The translations under genes were made by a program, and so were the position numbers. From Fragilaria crotonensis (taxonomy: Eukaryota; Bacillariophyta; Fragilariophyceae; Fragilariales; Fragilariaceae), in assembly GCA_022925895.1 (NCBI GenBank), contig JAKSYS010000474.1, positions 1 through 49,757 of the forward strand: DNA of 49,757 bases. The letters are read 5' to 3'. A model generated the notes under the pieces. It ran no database searches, was not told the DNA's origin, and saw nothing but the letters and a program-made list of their open reading frames with translations. Positions 10,894 through 21,445 of the stretch are shown in pieces (position 1 is the first letter of the stretch; each line of letters starts with the position of its first letter).

Positions 10894-13812
10894 TTGAATC
10901 CAAATCAACGACCATCACCCAATGGATCTAACATCAATCAATCGCGCAACTCTGCATCCAACGCAGCTACCATCGTCTGCAATAACTGCGGACGCCTCGG
11001 CCACTATTCGCGCAACTGTACCAACCCAAGATCCAACCAAAACAATCGCGCATCCAACCCGCAACGTTCAACCAACAATGAAAACGCTGCTCCTCGCAAT
11101 CAACAACGCGCTTACTTTGTTACTGACTCTAGTCAAGACTCCCAAAATCATTCAAGATACCATCACCAAGCTTTCAAAGCTTCCTCCCTTGATCAACTTG
11201 ATGATCAACAAGACAACATCCCATGGCCCAATCCCACTCTACCTCAGATGCCTATCAATCAACCTCTACTTGACAGAGATTATCTTCCAACTACCAACCA
11301 TGCTCCTCCCAACTCTGGAGCCACAGCTTATTTCCCCGATGACCCCCAATCACCATACCAAAGATTTGGTCCCCCACTCCTTGCAAACTGGCTACCTGAC
11401 AGTGGTGCTACCAGTCATTATACTCCACTCTTCAGCGACCTCAGTGATGTTGAACCCTGCAGTGTCCCAATCTCCCTAGCTGATGGCAGCACCAAGATGT
11501 CTACCCACAAAGGCACAACTGAATGTCACTTCACCACTGATGATGGCCTCAAATCCATCCTAGGTCTCACTGATGTCTACTTTGTTGAAGGCCTAAGTCA
11601 CAGACTACTCTCCCTGACTGCTCTATCATGCACTCAAAATTTCAGTGTCCTGATCAAGAACAGAGCTACCACCATTCAACTCCCAAATGGCTCCACCTAC
11701 ACTTGGCCAATTATCACCAGAGAAGCACCAACTCCACACCAAGCCTTTTCAACCACTTCCAACCCCAAAGTTCCCTTTGACCTTGACTCTGAACCAGAAG
11801 AGCAACACTTTGATGACACTACAACTCCCATTGACACTGATCAACGCCGCTCAGTCACTGCCTTACCTTTGGAACTGATTTATCGACGACTTGCTTACCG
11901 CAATTTTCGAAATCTCATGGTTGGATCCCTTCACCAAACATGGAATGATCATGTACTCACACCTACTGTTGACCACAACTCCTGGCCTCTCCGCATTTCC
12001 ATCAGTCAAAAACGCGCCAGAAACAAAACGCCTCAACGCCAAGGCACAGAACCCTTCCATCGCCTTCATCTTGACCTTATGCGCAATCCTTTCCGCTATG
12101 GTCTCACCACCAATTCCAACTACTCAGCCTATCTGTTTATTGTCACCACCCCAGGCAAATTAACAGGTTGGATTGGCCTTCCAACTGAGAGCACAACTTC
12201 CATCCTTATTGCTCTAAAGCAATGGCTGACTGATACAGAACTACTTGGCCGCACCCAATCCGTCCGTTTCATCCGCACTGATGCTGGATCTGCTTTTACA
12301 TCAACAAAATTCATCTCTGAATGCACCTCACTTGGTATCAAAGTTGAAGCTGCAGCCCCTGAACATCAAGAAATGAATGGTATTTGTGAAGCAAAATGGC
12401 GTGAAGTCCACAACACTGCCAACATTCTCCTCAACAATGCAAGACTTGGAGGTGCCTTCTTCCATCATGCCCATGCCTATGCAGTTCAAATCCTAAATGT
12501 CTGCCCTGCCAAGAATGTTATTGATCAAGATGGCAACCCAACAACTCCCTATCAATACAGCTTCCAACGCAAACCTTCCATTGCCAACTTTCGTGTCTTT
12601 GGATGTCCTACCTTCTTCAAACGCTATGAACCAACTTTCCGCAACAAGCTTATCACATATAAACAACAACTCCAACGAGCCTCTCGCGGAATTTTCCTCG
12701 GTTTCCCTGACAACTCCGCAGGCTGGCTAGTCTACTCCCCTGACCAACCCCAAAGCCTTGTCATCACCCGCGATGCCTACTTTGATGAAGACTTCAATTC
12801 AGCCCTATGTTTTGATTCCAAACCCTTCGCTGGAGCCGTCCCCATCCGCTCCCAGTTTAACCCAAATGGACTCTGCAACACTCCCGAAAACTCTGAACCA
12901 TCTACTTTTCACCAAACTGGATCTGCAGCCAACCTTGGCAATCCACCATCAACCTTCATTGATGACACAAATCCACTGCCCTCCCTGACTGCCATCCCTG
13001 AATCAACTGATGACAATACTGATGAACAACCACCTGGAACCATGCCTAACCCAACCCATGCTGACCATCACAATGAAGCAATCATCCAACATGGTCCAAC
13101 ACCACCCACACCACATCAAATCAACTTTGTAACCCATCAACAACATCATTCCCAACTCCACAAGATGATGACCATCTACTTCCAAGAATGCAATGAAGAT
13201 CTACCAACTATTGATCCCATTCACTCTGCCATGATGACAATTGACAACTCTCCCAGCAACAATTCACAAGCCAACCCCCAGGAACCTGTGGACAAATATC
13301 TTCCAGAACCTCAGTCTCTCAAAGCTGTTCTCAAACTTGATGATCATGTCCGCAATGCTTGGCTACATGCAATCAAAATGGAAATCAAGAACCTCATTGA
13401 CCATGATACTTTCATCCTTGGACAAACCCCACACAAAGATGAACTCATTATCCCAGTCAAACTTGTGCTCAAAGCAAAACAAACTGCATCTGGAAAACTT
13501 GACAAACTAAAAGCTCGCCTTGTCGCCCGTGGCGACTTGGAGAAACGTCTCCTGAAAAGAGTTAAAGCCATCAACCAACAACGACTCCTTGAACAACGTC
13601 AAGAAATTGCTGAATCTGCTACCTCTTCACCTGGCACTCCAAAACCTATACCTGTTGAACCACTCATGTATGAAGACACCTGGTCACCCTGTGCATCTGC
13701 AAGAGGGGTCAAACTATTCATTGCAACCATTTGTGCATCCAGAAGAAGTGTCAAGAGTGCTGACTTCATTGGTGCCTACCTCCAAGCCAAAGTTATTGGC
13801 GCCACTTTGTGA
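10894..13812 (+). CDS. copia Gag-Pol: zinc knuckle, protease, integrase
   Basis: A 972-codon open stretch. The zinc knuckle CNNCGRLGHYSRNC is at 10978-11019. The aspartic protease motif WLPDSGATSHY is centred on DSGA at 11398-11409. The GAG-pre-integrase zone follows, then the integrase core with D (LHLDLM, 12073), D (RTDAGS, 12280) and E (MNGICEAKW, 12388). A copia-type C-terminal integrase region with FRVFGCPTFF and GIFLGFPDNSAGW runs to about 12790, then an acidic linker and the start of the reverse transcriptase (SADFIGAYLQAK). The frame ends at 13812 through loss of a base at about 13800, and RT continues in the next frame. It probably begins upstream in the Gag frame, not at an internal start. 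Confidence 0.9.
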   Translation: MNPNQRPSPNGSNINQSRNSASNAATIVCNNCGRLGHYSRNCTNPRSNQNNRASNPQRSTNNENAAPRNQQRAYFVTDSSQDSQNHSRYHHQAFKASSLDQLDDQQDNIPWPNPTLPQMPINQPLLDRDYLPTTNHAPPNSGATAYFPDDPQSPYQRFGPPLLANWLPDSGATSHYTPLFSDLSDVEPCSVPISLADGSTKMSTHKGTTECHFTTDDGLKSILGLTDVYFVEGLSHRLLSLTALSCTQNFSVLIKNRATTIQLPNGSTYTWPIITREAPTPHQAFSTTSNPKVPFDLDSEPEEQHFDDTTTPIDTDQRRSVTALPLELIYRRLAYRNFRNLMVGSLHQTWNDHVLTPTVDHNSWPLRISISQKRARNKTPQRQGTEPFHRLHLDLMRNPFRYGLTTNSNYSAYLFIVTTPGKLTGWIGLPTESTTSILIALKQWLTDTELLGRTQSVRFIRTDAGSAFTSTKFISECTSLGIKVEAAAPEHQEMNGICEAKWREVHNTANILLNNARLGGAFFHHAHAYAVQILNVCPAKNVIDQDGNPTTPYQYSFQRKPSIANFRVFGCPTFFKRYEPTFRNKLITYKQQLQRASRGIFLGFPDNSAGWLVYSPDQPQSLVITRDAYFDEDFNSALCFDSKPFAGAVPIRSQFNPNGLCNTPENSEPSTFHQTGSAANLGNPPSTFIDDTNPLPSLTAIPESTDDNTDEQPPGTMPNPTHADHHNEAIIQHGPTPPTPHQINFVTHQQHHSQLHKMMTIYFQECNEDLPTIDPIHSAMMTIDNSPSNNSQANPQEPVDKYLPEPQSLKAVLKLDDHVRNAWLHAIKMEIKNLIDHDTFILGQTPHKDELIIPVKLVLKAKQTASGKLDKLKARLVARGDLEKRLLKRVKAINQQRLLEQRQEIAESATSSPGTPKPIPVEPLMYEDTWSPCASARGVKLFIATICASRRSVKSADFIGAYLQAKVIGATL

Positions 13813-15127
13813 AACTGCCATTGGAATACGCCTATCACTTCCCTGAATATGCTAAATTCTTTGGCTCCCCAATGTTACTGAACAAAGGAATCTACGGTCT
13901 TGTCTACTCCGGCAAATATTGGAACATTGAATTTTCGAATGGCTCTACTCCCAAGGTTTTATCCAGTCTCCTTCCGAACCGTCCTATTTTGTCCGATATG
14001 ATAAACACAATCAATGGCTCCGTCTCCTATTTTTCGTCGACGATATGCTCTACGCTGGAAGCAACGATTCCATCGAAAAACAATTTGAAGATTCCGTCCG
14101 CAATCGCTTTGATGTCAAATTCCTCGGCCCTGCGCAATGGTTCCTACAAATGCGTATCCACAAACACTCCGACTCAAGCTACACCCTCGACCAGCACCGC
14201 TACGTTTTGAACACTCTTCAACGATACGATCCAAACTCCGAATTCCCAGAACGAGATACTCCTTCCTCCCGATTATACTTTCAGCAAGGATAACCGCCCG
14301 TAACCGCCTCCGACCTGACTCTCGTCGAACATAAGCAACAACGCCTTCCGTTCCGCTCTGCTGTCTGCACTCTCCTCTACCTAGCATACAACACAAGAGC
14401 TGACATCCTATTTGCTGTCTGCAAACTTGCTAAAGCATGCATCTCTCCTGGCATACCTGATTTTCGAGCTCTCACCTGGCTCATTGGCTACCTCCGACGT
14501 CGTCCCTACTATGCCCTCAAATTCTATCCCGATGGCACTTCAAACCCCATCTATGACATCTGCATCCATCATCGCATTCCATACACTGATCTCACTGTCT
14601 TCTCTGATGCCAGCTGGCAAGACTGCCCCGATACCGGCCGATCTACTGTTGGATACATGATCTTCTACAATGGTGCTCTTATTGAAGCAAATTCTACCAT
14701 GCCAACACCTGTTGCCATGTCTACCTCTGAAGCTGAATATATGGCTGCATGTTCCGCAACCATGGCCACCGCTCACATCCGAATGCTTCTCTATGATATG
14801 CTCTATCTTGGCACCAAACAATGGCGTGAAACCACTCAACGTCTCCCTTCTATCCCTGCCATCCTCATGATTGACAATGAAGCAACTGTTCAAATCGCCA
14901 AGAATGGCAAACTCACTCGCAAAACTCGCCACATTGAACGCCGTTTCCACTTCGTCCGTCAAGGCCAACAAGACGGCATCCACCAACTTCATTGGATTCC
15001 CTGTGACTCCCAACTTGCCGATATCCTCACCAAGACTCAACACTCCGGCAAAATTGATCCTCACCTCACCAAGATCTTCTGTGTTCTCCCCGACCACATG
15101 CTTTCATCACCGGGACCAGAGATCTGA
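13809..15127 (+). CDS. copia Pol continued: reverse transcriptase and RNase H (frame-broken)
   Basis: The RT palm continues as LNKGIYGLVYSGKYW near 13880 and reaches the catalytic FFVDDMLYAGSND around 14030-14065, in copia style. After a break near 14290 the frame resumes (YNTRADILFAVCKLAKAC, about 14390) and leads into RNase H with VFSDASWQDCPDTGRSTVG near 14600, MSTSEAEYMA near 14720, IDNEATVQIAKN near 14870 and a QLADILTK tail, stopping at 15127 just before the polypurine tract. All expected catalytic landmarks are visible, but at least three frame changes interrupt them. Confidence 0.88.
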
Positions 15128-15138
15128 TCCAAGAGGGG

Positions 15139-15736
15139 TGTTAGAGATCTACTGTCACTCTGTCACACTGTCACTCGTAATTACTGTAAGGTTAAATACC
15201 ATACGGTAATACGGTAGACAGTCCTTTATTTTCCTTCGTCTGTCCGTGACTCGTGCCAGTAGTTCTGCGAATCAGAACTCTGGATCCCGCGACCACACAA
15301 GGAATTTAAATCATGTTGCCCTGAGTTTCCCTAAGTATTCAAATCTGTTATGTTGTCAATTTTATTGACAACACAACTTTTACTATGGGATTCATAACTC
15401 AAACACCACTCAACAAGTGGGATTAAAGCAACATAACTTTTGTGAGACTCCAACTAATATTGGAGATCTCACTTTCATTTCATCTACATTTTAACTTATA
15501 ATTTCCACAAACCAAAAACAGTAAAGGCCTTTACTACTTAGTTCTACATCTTCTACATATTTGTAACAACAAATCTACCATCATGGTCCACATCTTCAGG
15601 ACTCCTACGCCCAAAGCTGGACGATCCGTCACGTTCGCTTCCTCTCCCGTCAAGTCCGACGGCAGACTTCTAGGTCCTACTAACCTTAAGTCTACCGTCG
15701 GCCAGTACTCGCGTACCGATCACACGAATACTGTCA
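15139..15736 (+). repeat. right (3') LTR of giant copia element
   Basis: 598 bp, TG…CA, preceded by the AAGAGGGG polypurine tract. It carries the uninterrupted version of the LTR-internal reading frame: ATG at 15583, open for 51 codons to the LTR end. This shows that the left LTR lost one C in the same stretch. Confidence 0.95.
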
Positions 15737-16090
15737 ACTTTCTATTCCATTATTGGCTATGATATTCTGGTTTGTACGTTTGTACTCGGAGTACTTTGTA
15801 CTTTGTACTTTGTACTAGTAGTATTGGATACGTACTTGTACGTATTACTGTAGTGGTTTCTCCCAACCCTGCAGCATACTCGCTGGAGTACGACTATTAT
15901 ATATATATTTAAACAGAAATATGTATACAACTTTGGAAGTATTTCGTGGATAATCCGAGCATTCTGAGCACATGTATGATACTGGAGCATGACCAAAAAC
16001 AAAAACCCACCGCACGAAGAGAGTCTATAATCTATAACCAATCTAACCAATTTAACAACCATCCTCCCCCTGAACGTCCTCCCACAAAAA
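15737..16090. other. intergenic with short tandem GTACTTT repeats
   Basis: Contains about three copies of a 7-bp GTACTTT unit at 15791-15817 and several GTAC/TACGTA words to 15850. No gene is recognised. The word GTAC is common in other intergenic stretches of this window. Confidence 0.5.
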
Positions 16091-16119
16091 GACTGAGCTG
16101 TGAGGAACCAAACTCTTCA

Positions 16120-17200
16120 ATGATTATAAGAAAAATAAGAAGATCAAGTCATATTCTCATTATGGCAAGGACTGTCACATTCACACGGCTTTTTCGGATC
16201 AGCATGAGCCTCGCATTTTATGGGAATAACCAATAACTTGTTTCGGATCGAGATTTCTGGCCTCCATTCCGATTCAGTTATTTCTACCGATACTCTTGCT
16301 GAAACTGGTCCTGATACATTTGCTCCAATCCCTACACCGACCAACACCATCGATTCAACTGATTTGGTACGGATTCGGCCCGAAACAGTGATCCCTACAC
16401 CGATCTACACCATCGATTCCACTGATTTGGTACAGATTCGGCCCGAAACCGTAACACTTGTTTCTGCATACTACGACATTCCGTCGAAACGTCCTGCCGC
16501 CGAATATCAGCCTTGGATTCAAAACTTTATGAGTTTGCAAGATAACATGGTATTGTTCACATCGCAAGATTTGGTTCCACACTTGTCGAAACTTCGAGCA
16601 TCGACCCAACAATACTCGGATCATTGCACTCGCTAAATGAAACCAGAGCTGCCAACGACTATGGAGGCATGGACTTTTGGCAGCACCAGCATACTCTCGA
16701 CCCGGAAAGGACAAGCACAGTAAGGGCTCTATGTTGTTTGGATTCAAAAGAGCCGTTTCATTGAAAGTGTCATGGAGCTGAATCCATTCAACTCAACTTT
16801 CTTCGCTTGGGTCGACGTCGGATATATGAGGGATTCACTTCTGGTAGACCAGCGCATGATACGTTTCTTACCTGCCACGCTCACGAAAGAGCAAACCCTT
16901 ATTCTTGATACTCATGCCATGGACCGTGCAAGCCATGTGGGTGGTGGCTTCATAGGAGGATACAAGGAGGGCCTCTCACGATGGATCAAACACTTCTATG
17001 CCATCATTGAGGCCAACTATCGCGATCACTTCGTCGGCAAAGACCAACCATGGATGTTTGAAACTTGCCAACGAACTCCAGGTTTGTGTGTGTTAGTTAA
17101 AGCGCGTTCGACCTTTGGAGATCCATGGTTTTACTTTGCACCTTTACTGCATGGCATCGGCCTGAATACTACAACTTAGGACACTTAGGAGCTAGTGCAC
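16120..17200 (+). pseudogene. HtrL_YibB family protein, frame-disrupted
   Basis: The family core starts VTLVSAYYDIPSKRPAAEY near 16450 and continues WIQNFMSLQDNMVLFTSQDL, the typical N-terminal block of HtrL_YibB (PF09612-type) proteins. Near 16625 the frame changes to NETRAANDYGGMDFWQHQHT, near 16722 it changes again to GLYVVWIQKSRFIESVMELN, followed by NPFNSTFFAWVDVGYMRDS, the family hallmark. The C-terminal block (HVGGGFIGGYKEG…HFVGKDQPWM) is clear, and a last shift near 17150 gives PEYYNLGH. The start is probably the ATG at 16121 or 16160 (basic, hydrophobic leader) or 16220. Bacterial relatives are tied to cell-surface polysaccharide; the biochemical role is unknown. A 63-bp duplication (16328-16453) lies before the core. 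Confidence 0.7.
16328..16453 (+). repeat. 63-bp tandem duplication inside HtrL_YibB gene
   Basis: Two 63-bp units (16328-16390, 16391-16453) differ at only a few positions and encode two copies of a 21-residue unit containing TIDSTDLV and IRPETV. The length is a multiple of three, so the frame is kept. It lies in the stem region between the membrane anchor and the catalytic-like domain. Confidence 0.85.
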
Positions 17201-18233
17201 TGTGCACTAAACCAGTAACTCAGACAAGGGATAACGTCGACCCTTCACAGCCCTTTCGCTCGAACTCAGCTTCATTGAGCATCCGTCGTTGCGGTTTCCC
17301 TCGGTCCTTCATCATGTGTCGGCCTCGTCAAAGCGTTCATGTCAGGTCTCGATCTAAAGGTGACCATGCAGTGTCCCAAGTCATTCCTTGCGGCTGTCAC
17401 AATTGCCTCATTGGATCTTCAGGCAGTGGCACTCTCCATTCGTCTCAAGGTCGTGCCGGATCGGTAAAATTGCTGAGAATGGAATTGGCCTACATCAACT
17501 GAATAATCTTGCGCCTGACAATCGTGATCACGTGGTGAAGGACGAACTTCGACACAAGCATATTCGGCATTTGGTGCAGCGACACACCCACGGTCCCACA
17601 AGTCATGATAAGGATGCCGACGAGGACAACTGTGATGCTGCGTTGCTGGTTTTGAAAATAGATTTTGTCACCAAATGGACTGTGCTCGGCTGGGGTGTCG
17701 ATGTAGATTAATCAGCACCACGAACCAAGTATTAGAGCACAGACGGATGATGTCGAGCACAAGCATGATAACGTGGATAAAATAATTGGAGAGGAAGCAA
17801 CTGGGAATGATGGTGCACCATAAACTCCATGCCAACGATCCGATAAATGTGGTGATCCACAGCGCTGCTCAAACACGTGTTCAACAAAGCATAAAGGCAA
17901 TTGGAATCTCTAAAGACAGGCATCATCTTTGCTAAGGACGGTCAGCGAAATGGAGATGAGGCTACGACGAACGTGCACGTGACGACGAAGATTTGAAGTC
18001 TAACATGAAGGATAGCAAGTTGCTTCCGATAAATGTGAGTTGACACATCTTGAATGTCGCAATCGTAGTTGAAATCGTCATCGGAAATAAAGACTGCAAG
18101 AGAGCAATTTGCATACAATCCACCATAGCAACGATATTCATCAGCAAGAAAGTCCCCGGACCCCAAAGATTTTTTTAATACTACGGACAGAGGGACACCC
18201 CCTTTCACGCAATAGCTGACTTGTCACAACTCA
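17201..18233. other. intergenic, no gene assigned
   Basis: Short open frames on both strands (for example 17388-17711 plus and 17942-18208 minus) show no recognisable domain. A perfect 17-bp inverted repeat, TAGTGCACTGTGCACTA, lies near 17192-17208. The minus frame at 17942-18208 has a somewhat protein-like run, but nothing supports a function. It may be decayed gene sequence. Confidence 0.4.
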
Positions 18234-19672
18234 CTAAGTTGCTGTATCATTTGGCTGGTTCACTTGTAGATAGGCGTAGTGCTCGTCAAATAATTCGCCA
18301 GTTCCATCAATGTAGTAGTACCGCAAACTGCTGAAGCCATTCGTGCTAATACTCAAAAACGGCACGCTACCCTTCGTAGCAGATCCTTCCCTATTGAGCT
18401 CCTTGGTAATAGCCACCAATCGGATGCCTTGGCTGAAAAGTGAGAGCAATTGTGAAAACGAGCTGCCAGATATGTACACAAGGTCAGATCTGACAAAGAG
18501 GTCGATTGATTCCAGTAAATTCGTTCCGAGTTTCCAATGGCATTTCACCCTATCGAACTCGCGACAAAGATTGGCAAGGAAGCGATGTGACTCAGGCAAC
18601 ATGTTTGGTTTGGACGGCCATTCTCCAACCACATTTTTATCCAGACTCTTTCTCATTTCACTACCCATTTCTCCTCGGTGATCCGCTGGAAAGTAAAGCC
18701 AATAGACGTGAACTGTGCAGCCAGATCCGACTTCAAGGTCCACGATATTCATCATGGTAGTTACCACATTACGCCAATATGATTCCGACTTCTCAAGAAC
18801 AATATCGCCCACTCTCAAATGAAATGAAGCGTTCAGCGCAATGCTGTTCACATCACCATCATCATTACGAAGAGTCCCATTAGTGGTCTTATTATGGGTT
18901 TTCCGAAAGGCTGTGTTAATGCGTGTGTGTCGTTGATACCACGGAATCACGACTTCATCCAACAGATGATTATCTCTCAGAAAGTTGTCGACAAAAGCAT
19001 ACACATCACCACATCCAGGGGCTCTTTGGTTTTGCTCGTCCACTGGCCAAACCTCATCTTCCTGGGTGTCAATCCATTGAATGAAGGAGCTGCCGTTGGT
19101 CACCAAAGCAACGTCTTGGTTTTCAAGGTTGTCGAACGTGGTTTCTTGCAAGGTGCGATTAGGAAATGCTGCATTACAAGAAGGAAAGACAGGTTCGAGA
19201 GGAGATGATAAACATTGATGTCAGTTCCAAACTGATCTGTATCAAAACAAAAGCAATATCCATGGGTCATGGCATGCCGAAACACAAACAAAGCTTGAGT
19301 CATTCGATGGCCGATTCCTCCATCCACATTGACTTTGGGAGCAACGACTATTCGATGCTCAGCAGGGCACGCAGAAAGATTTATGCGTTTCGATACCATG
19401 CGCGCCGGAAGGACCTTGATATTTGACTTTTTGGTTCCATTCCACGTGATCAAAGGTTGCGATTCAATAGACGACCGCGCTGCATAACTATTTAAATAAT
19501 TGTCTACCTCTACGAAGGTTCGAGCACAATAGTAAGTCAATATTGCCAAAGCAATCGCATGAAAGAGATATGCGTGAAACGAGATGCGTCGCATGATCTT
19601 CGGTTGATAACGATGCGAGTAAAAACGAAGTTGGAAGAGAATGAGAGCGGTACAATACGACAGTGCTGCCAT
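18234..19672 (-). CDS. type II membrane fucosyltransferase-like protein (one frameshift)
   Basis: The N-terminal frame (19672 to about 19190) has a short basic tail and a hydrophobic anchor (LFHAIALAILTYYCARTF), fitting Golgi type II topology. The lumenal part begins VNVDGGIGHRMTQALFVFRHAM and CFCFDTDQFG. A single shift near 19180-19200 joins it to the second frame (…FPNRTLQETTFDNLENQDVA), which carries FHLRVGDIVLEKSESY (the position of the HxRxGD-type loop) and LVYISGSSFSQLLSLFSQGI near residue 430, like the donor-binding SxFS loop of GT-B fucosyltransferase-like enzymes. I infer a glycosyltransferase of the fucosyltransferase superfamily; donor and acceptor are unknown. An ATG 78 bp inside (MRRISFHAYL) is an alternative start. 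The break looks like a single-base length error. Confidence 0.6.
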
Positions 19673-20346
19673 GTACGTCGTAATAGAGGCATAATATCAT
19701 AGGGCTTCGCGTTCAGAGTCATGGTACTCGTAGTTGTTATGCTCGGAGAACCCGGAGTGACATTGTGATTACGTCACAGGACGCAGCAACTTGAGAATAT
19801 CACCGGAGATGATACTCTAATCGTAGGATGTCGTACGTAGTACCGTACGATTATTACTGTAGGAAGGTTTCACAAATGGTATGCACATATGCATACACGT
19901 TCTGAAAAACTGTATGAATACATGGTCTACAATTTGACCCGTACCCCTCGCTCATAAGAATTGCTTTTTGGAAACTTGTTGGATACCACGATTGAGTTCT
20001 CCGTTATCCCCACCATAAGAGATGCTCTAACAGATGCCCCCGTTTGGTCCATGAGGAAAATGAAGAAATTGAGTACGGGCCGAAATGGGTCTGGAAAGAT
20101 TTTGGCAATGGGCCATCTTTAGTTTAATGCAACAGGCGTTTAGATTTTAGACAACTACATGTAGTAGAACCATGCATATGATAGCAGCAAGGCACCAGCA
20201 CATAAAACATACGAGTACTTAGAATACGCAAGAAATTCGCGTTAGGACCCAATTCTACATATCCTAATGCCAGACTACGTTCCCGACAAATGATACAATG
20301 TTTCATTAAACAACGACAAGAGGTTTCAAGGCGGACGATTCGCAAC
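19673..20346. other. intergenic with a dispersed repeat
   Basis: No gene is seen. The notable content is the short inverted-end repeat at 20032-20120, related to the one at 29498-29640, and several GTAC/TACGTA words near 19830-19850. Confidence 0.5.
20032..20120 (+). repeat. dispersed MITE-like repeat, copy 1
   Basis: Starts AGATGCCCCCGTTTGG and ends GGGCCATCTTT, giving imperfect inverted ends (AAGATGSCCC). The interior words CCATGAGG, AAAATGAAGAA, TTGAGTA and GGGCC recur in the same order in the reverse complement of 29498-29640, so this is one family. It is non-coding and 89 bp long. AAGAGATGCTCTAA immediately precedes it. Confidence 0.6.
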
Positions 20347-20994
20347 TTATTCGAATTGCTTTCGAATCGTGTCCATCAAGTGCAATACAACTTGTAACTG
20401 CTCGGCTTCAGGCACAACTGAAAAGGGCGGCACATGCAAAAAGAGGGTGTAGACGTCATCGCAGTCGTGAAACTTGGAGAGGCTGCAGTAGTAGGTATAG
20501 TTACAGACAAATCGTCCGGGGTCCGTGCTCACAACGAACGAATACAGTCCAAGATCCATCAGAATCCTGTCCACATCTAGCTTCGTCATCAAGGTCGGCT
20601 CACAGGCCTCGATGACCTCCTCATGATGGGGCTGGAAGCCTTTCTCATCGGGAATGGAAAAATTGGCCTCATTGTAAGCACATTGTTCAAGCTGAAACCG
20701 GGTCCCCATGCAGTTCACTCCCATATGCAACAGTACAACAACATTTCCATTCTTCTGTTTCGCAATTGTCTCCTTCAATCGGTCCGTTTCTGCTTGTGCC
20801 GCCTCCGCTGAGGTTTCAATAACGAGCGTCGTCAGGAGAGAAATGTTTGTGTCGCGAACGTAGTCTTTCAATTTGGTGGCAATCACTGTCGTAGGATTCT
20901 CCGTCGAGTGTTGGAAGGGACCAAAGCCGGTAACAATAAACGAAACTGTAGATTTATCTGGTGCTTCGATGTCGGTAGTCATTGTCGTTGTCAT
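20347..20994 (-). CDS. pyroglutamyl-peptidase I (peptidase C15)
   Basis: A 215-residue intact protein. FIVTGFGPFQHSTENPT at the N-terminus is the family hallmark. The catalytic residues are visible: Glu in LEQCAYNEANFSIPDE, Cys in STDPGRFVCNYTYY and His in FLHVPPFS, in the order Glu-Cys-His. The enzyme removes N-terminal 5-oxoproline from peptides in the cytosol. Length matches the family (about 200-220 residues). I chose the ATG at 20994 (MTTTMTTDIEAPDKS) over an in-frame GTG at 21048; a second ATG 12 bp downstream is also possible. No targeting signal is seen. Confidence 0.92.
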   Translation of the reverse strand: MTTTMTTDIEAPDKSTVSFIVTGFGPFQHSTENPTTVIATKLKDYVRDTNISLLTTLVIETSAEAAQAETDRLKETIAKQKNGNVVVLLHMGVNCMGTRFQLEQCAYNEANFSIPDEKGFQPHHEEVIEACEPTLMTKLDVDRILMDLGLYSFVVSTDPGRFVCNYTYYCSLSKFHDCDDVYTLFLHVPPFSVVPEAEQLQVVLHLMDTIRKQFE

Positions 20995-21445
20995 GTGGAA
21001 AGGAGTGCCGGACGTTTGCCTGTGACCAATAAGGAACGAGTGAATCACAATGAGACTCTAGCGATTACTCGGTATCGTGGTGGAGTCTACTGGTTGCACA
21101 AGAAACCAAGTTTTGCAATGAAGCAATGGATGTCTGTTATGCTGATCCAAGAATCAGGACAGGAGTGATGCAGGAAGGGCTGTGTGCTTTGTTTTCTCAA
21201 AGCATTAATGAACACCTGAGGCCTGAGTTATTTGTTGTCCCCGATCCCATTCTTTTACGGATCTTGAGTCTTGAGCTCTTGTCAAAAAGGCATTCAGTGG
21301 ACAGTACACACTACCAGGTACCGACTCGCACAGTGTCTGTTTCCTATACGTGTACTCGAGTACAGTTGTACAATACTACCAGACGACCAAAATTCCTTGT
21401 CTCGTCAGTCCAACTTATTCTTCCTTTACCTCCCGCTGACCGCAC
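20995..21445. other. divergent intergenic/promoter region
   Basis: Lies between the minus-strand peptidase and the plus-strand DUF547 gene, so it should contain both promoters. GTAC-type words cluster at 21310-21380 (including GTACTCGAGTAC). No defined motif can be assigned. Confidence 0.4.

Larger units (their letters stand above)
4020..15736 (+). mobile_element. giant Ty1/copia LTR retrotransposon
   Basis: Two near-identical LTRs (4020-4616 and 15139-15736) start TG and end CA and enclose, in order, a long N-terminal extension, a Gag-like region, a CCHC knuckle, aspartic protease, integrase, reverse transcriptase and RNase H. Integrase before RT makes it Ty1/copia. The sequence right after the left LTR begins TGG, as expected of a primer-binding site, and AAGAGGGG (15131-15138) is the polypurine tract. 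ACTT (4016-4019) and ACTTT (15737-15741) are the target-site duplication; one missing T in the left run would restore 5 bp. At 11.7 kb it is about twice the usual copia length. The reading frame changes roughly every 400-500 bp. Confidence 0.95.

Noticed and set aside
17388-18208. Several 60-107 codon frames between the HtrL_YibB and glycosyltransferase genes
   Set aside because: No recognisable domain and mutually overlapping; nothing supports coding.
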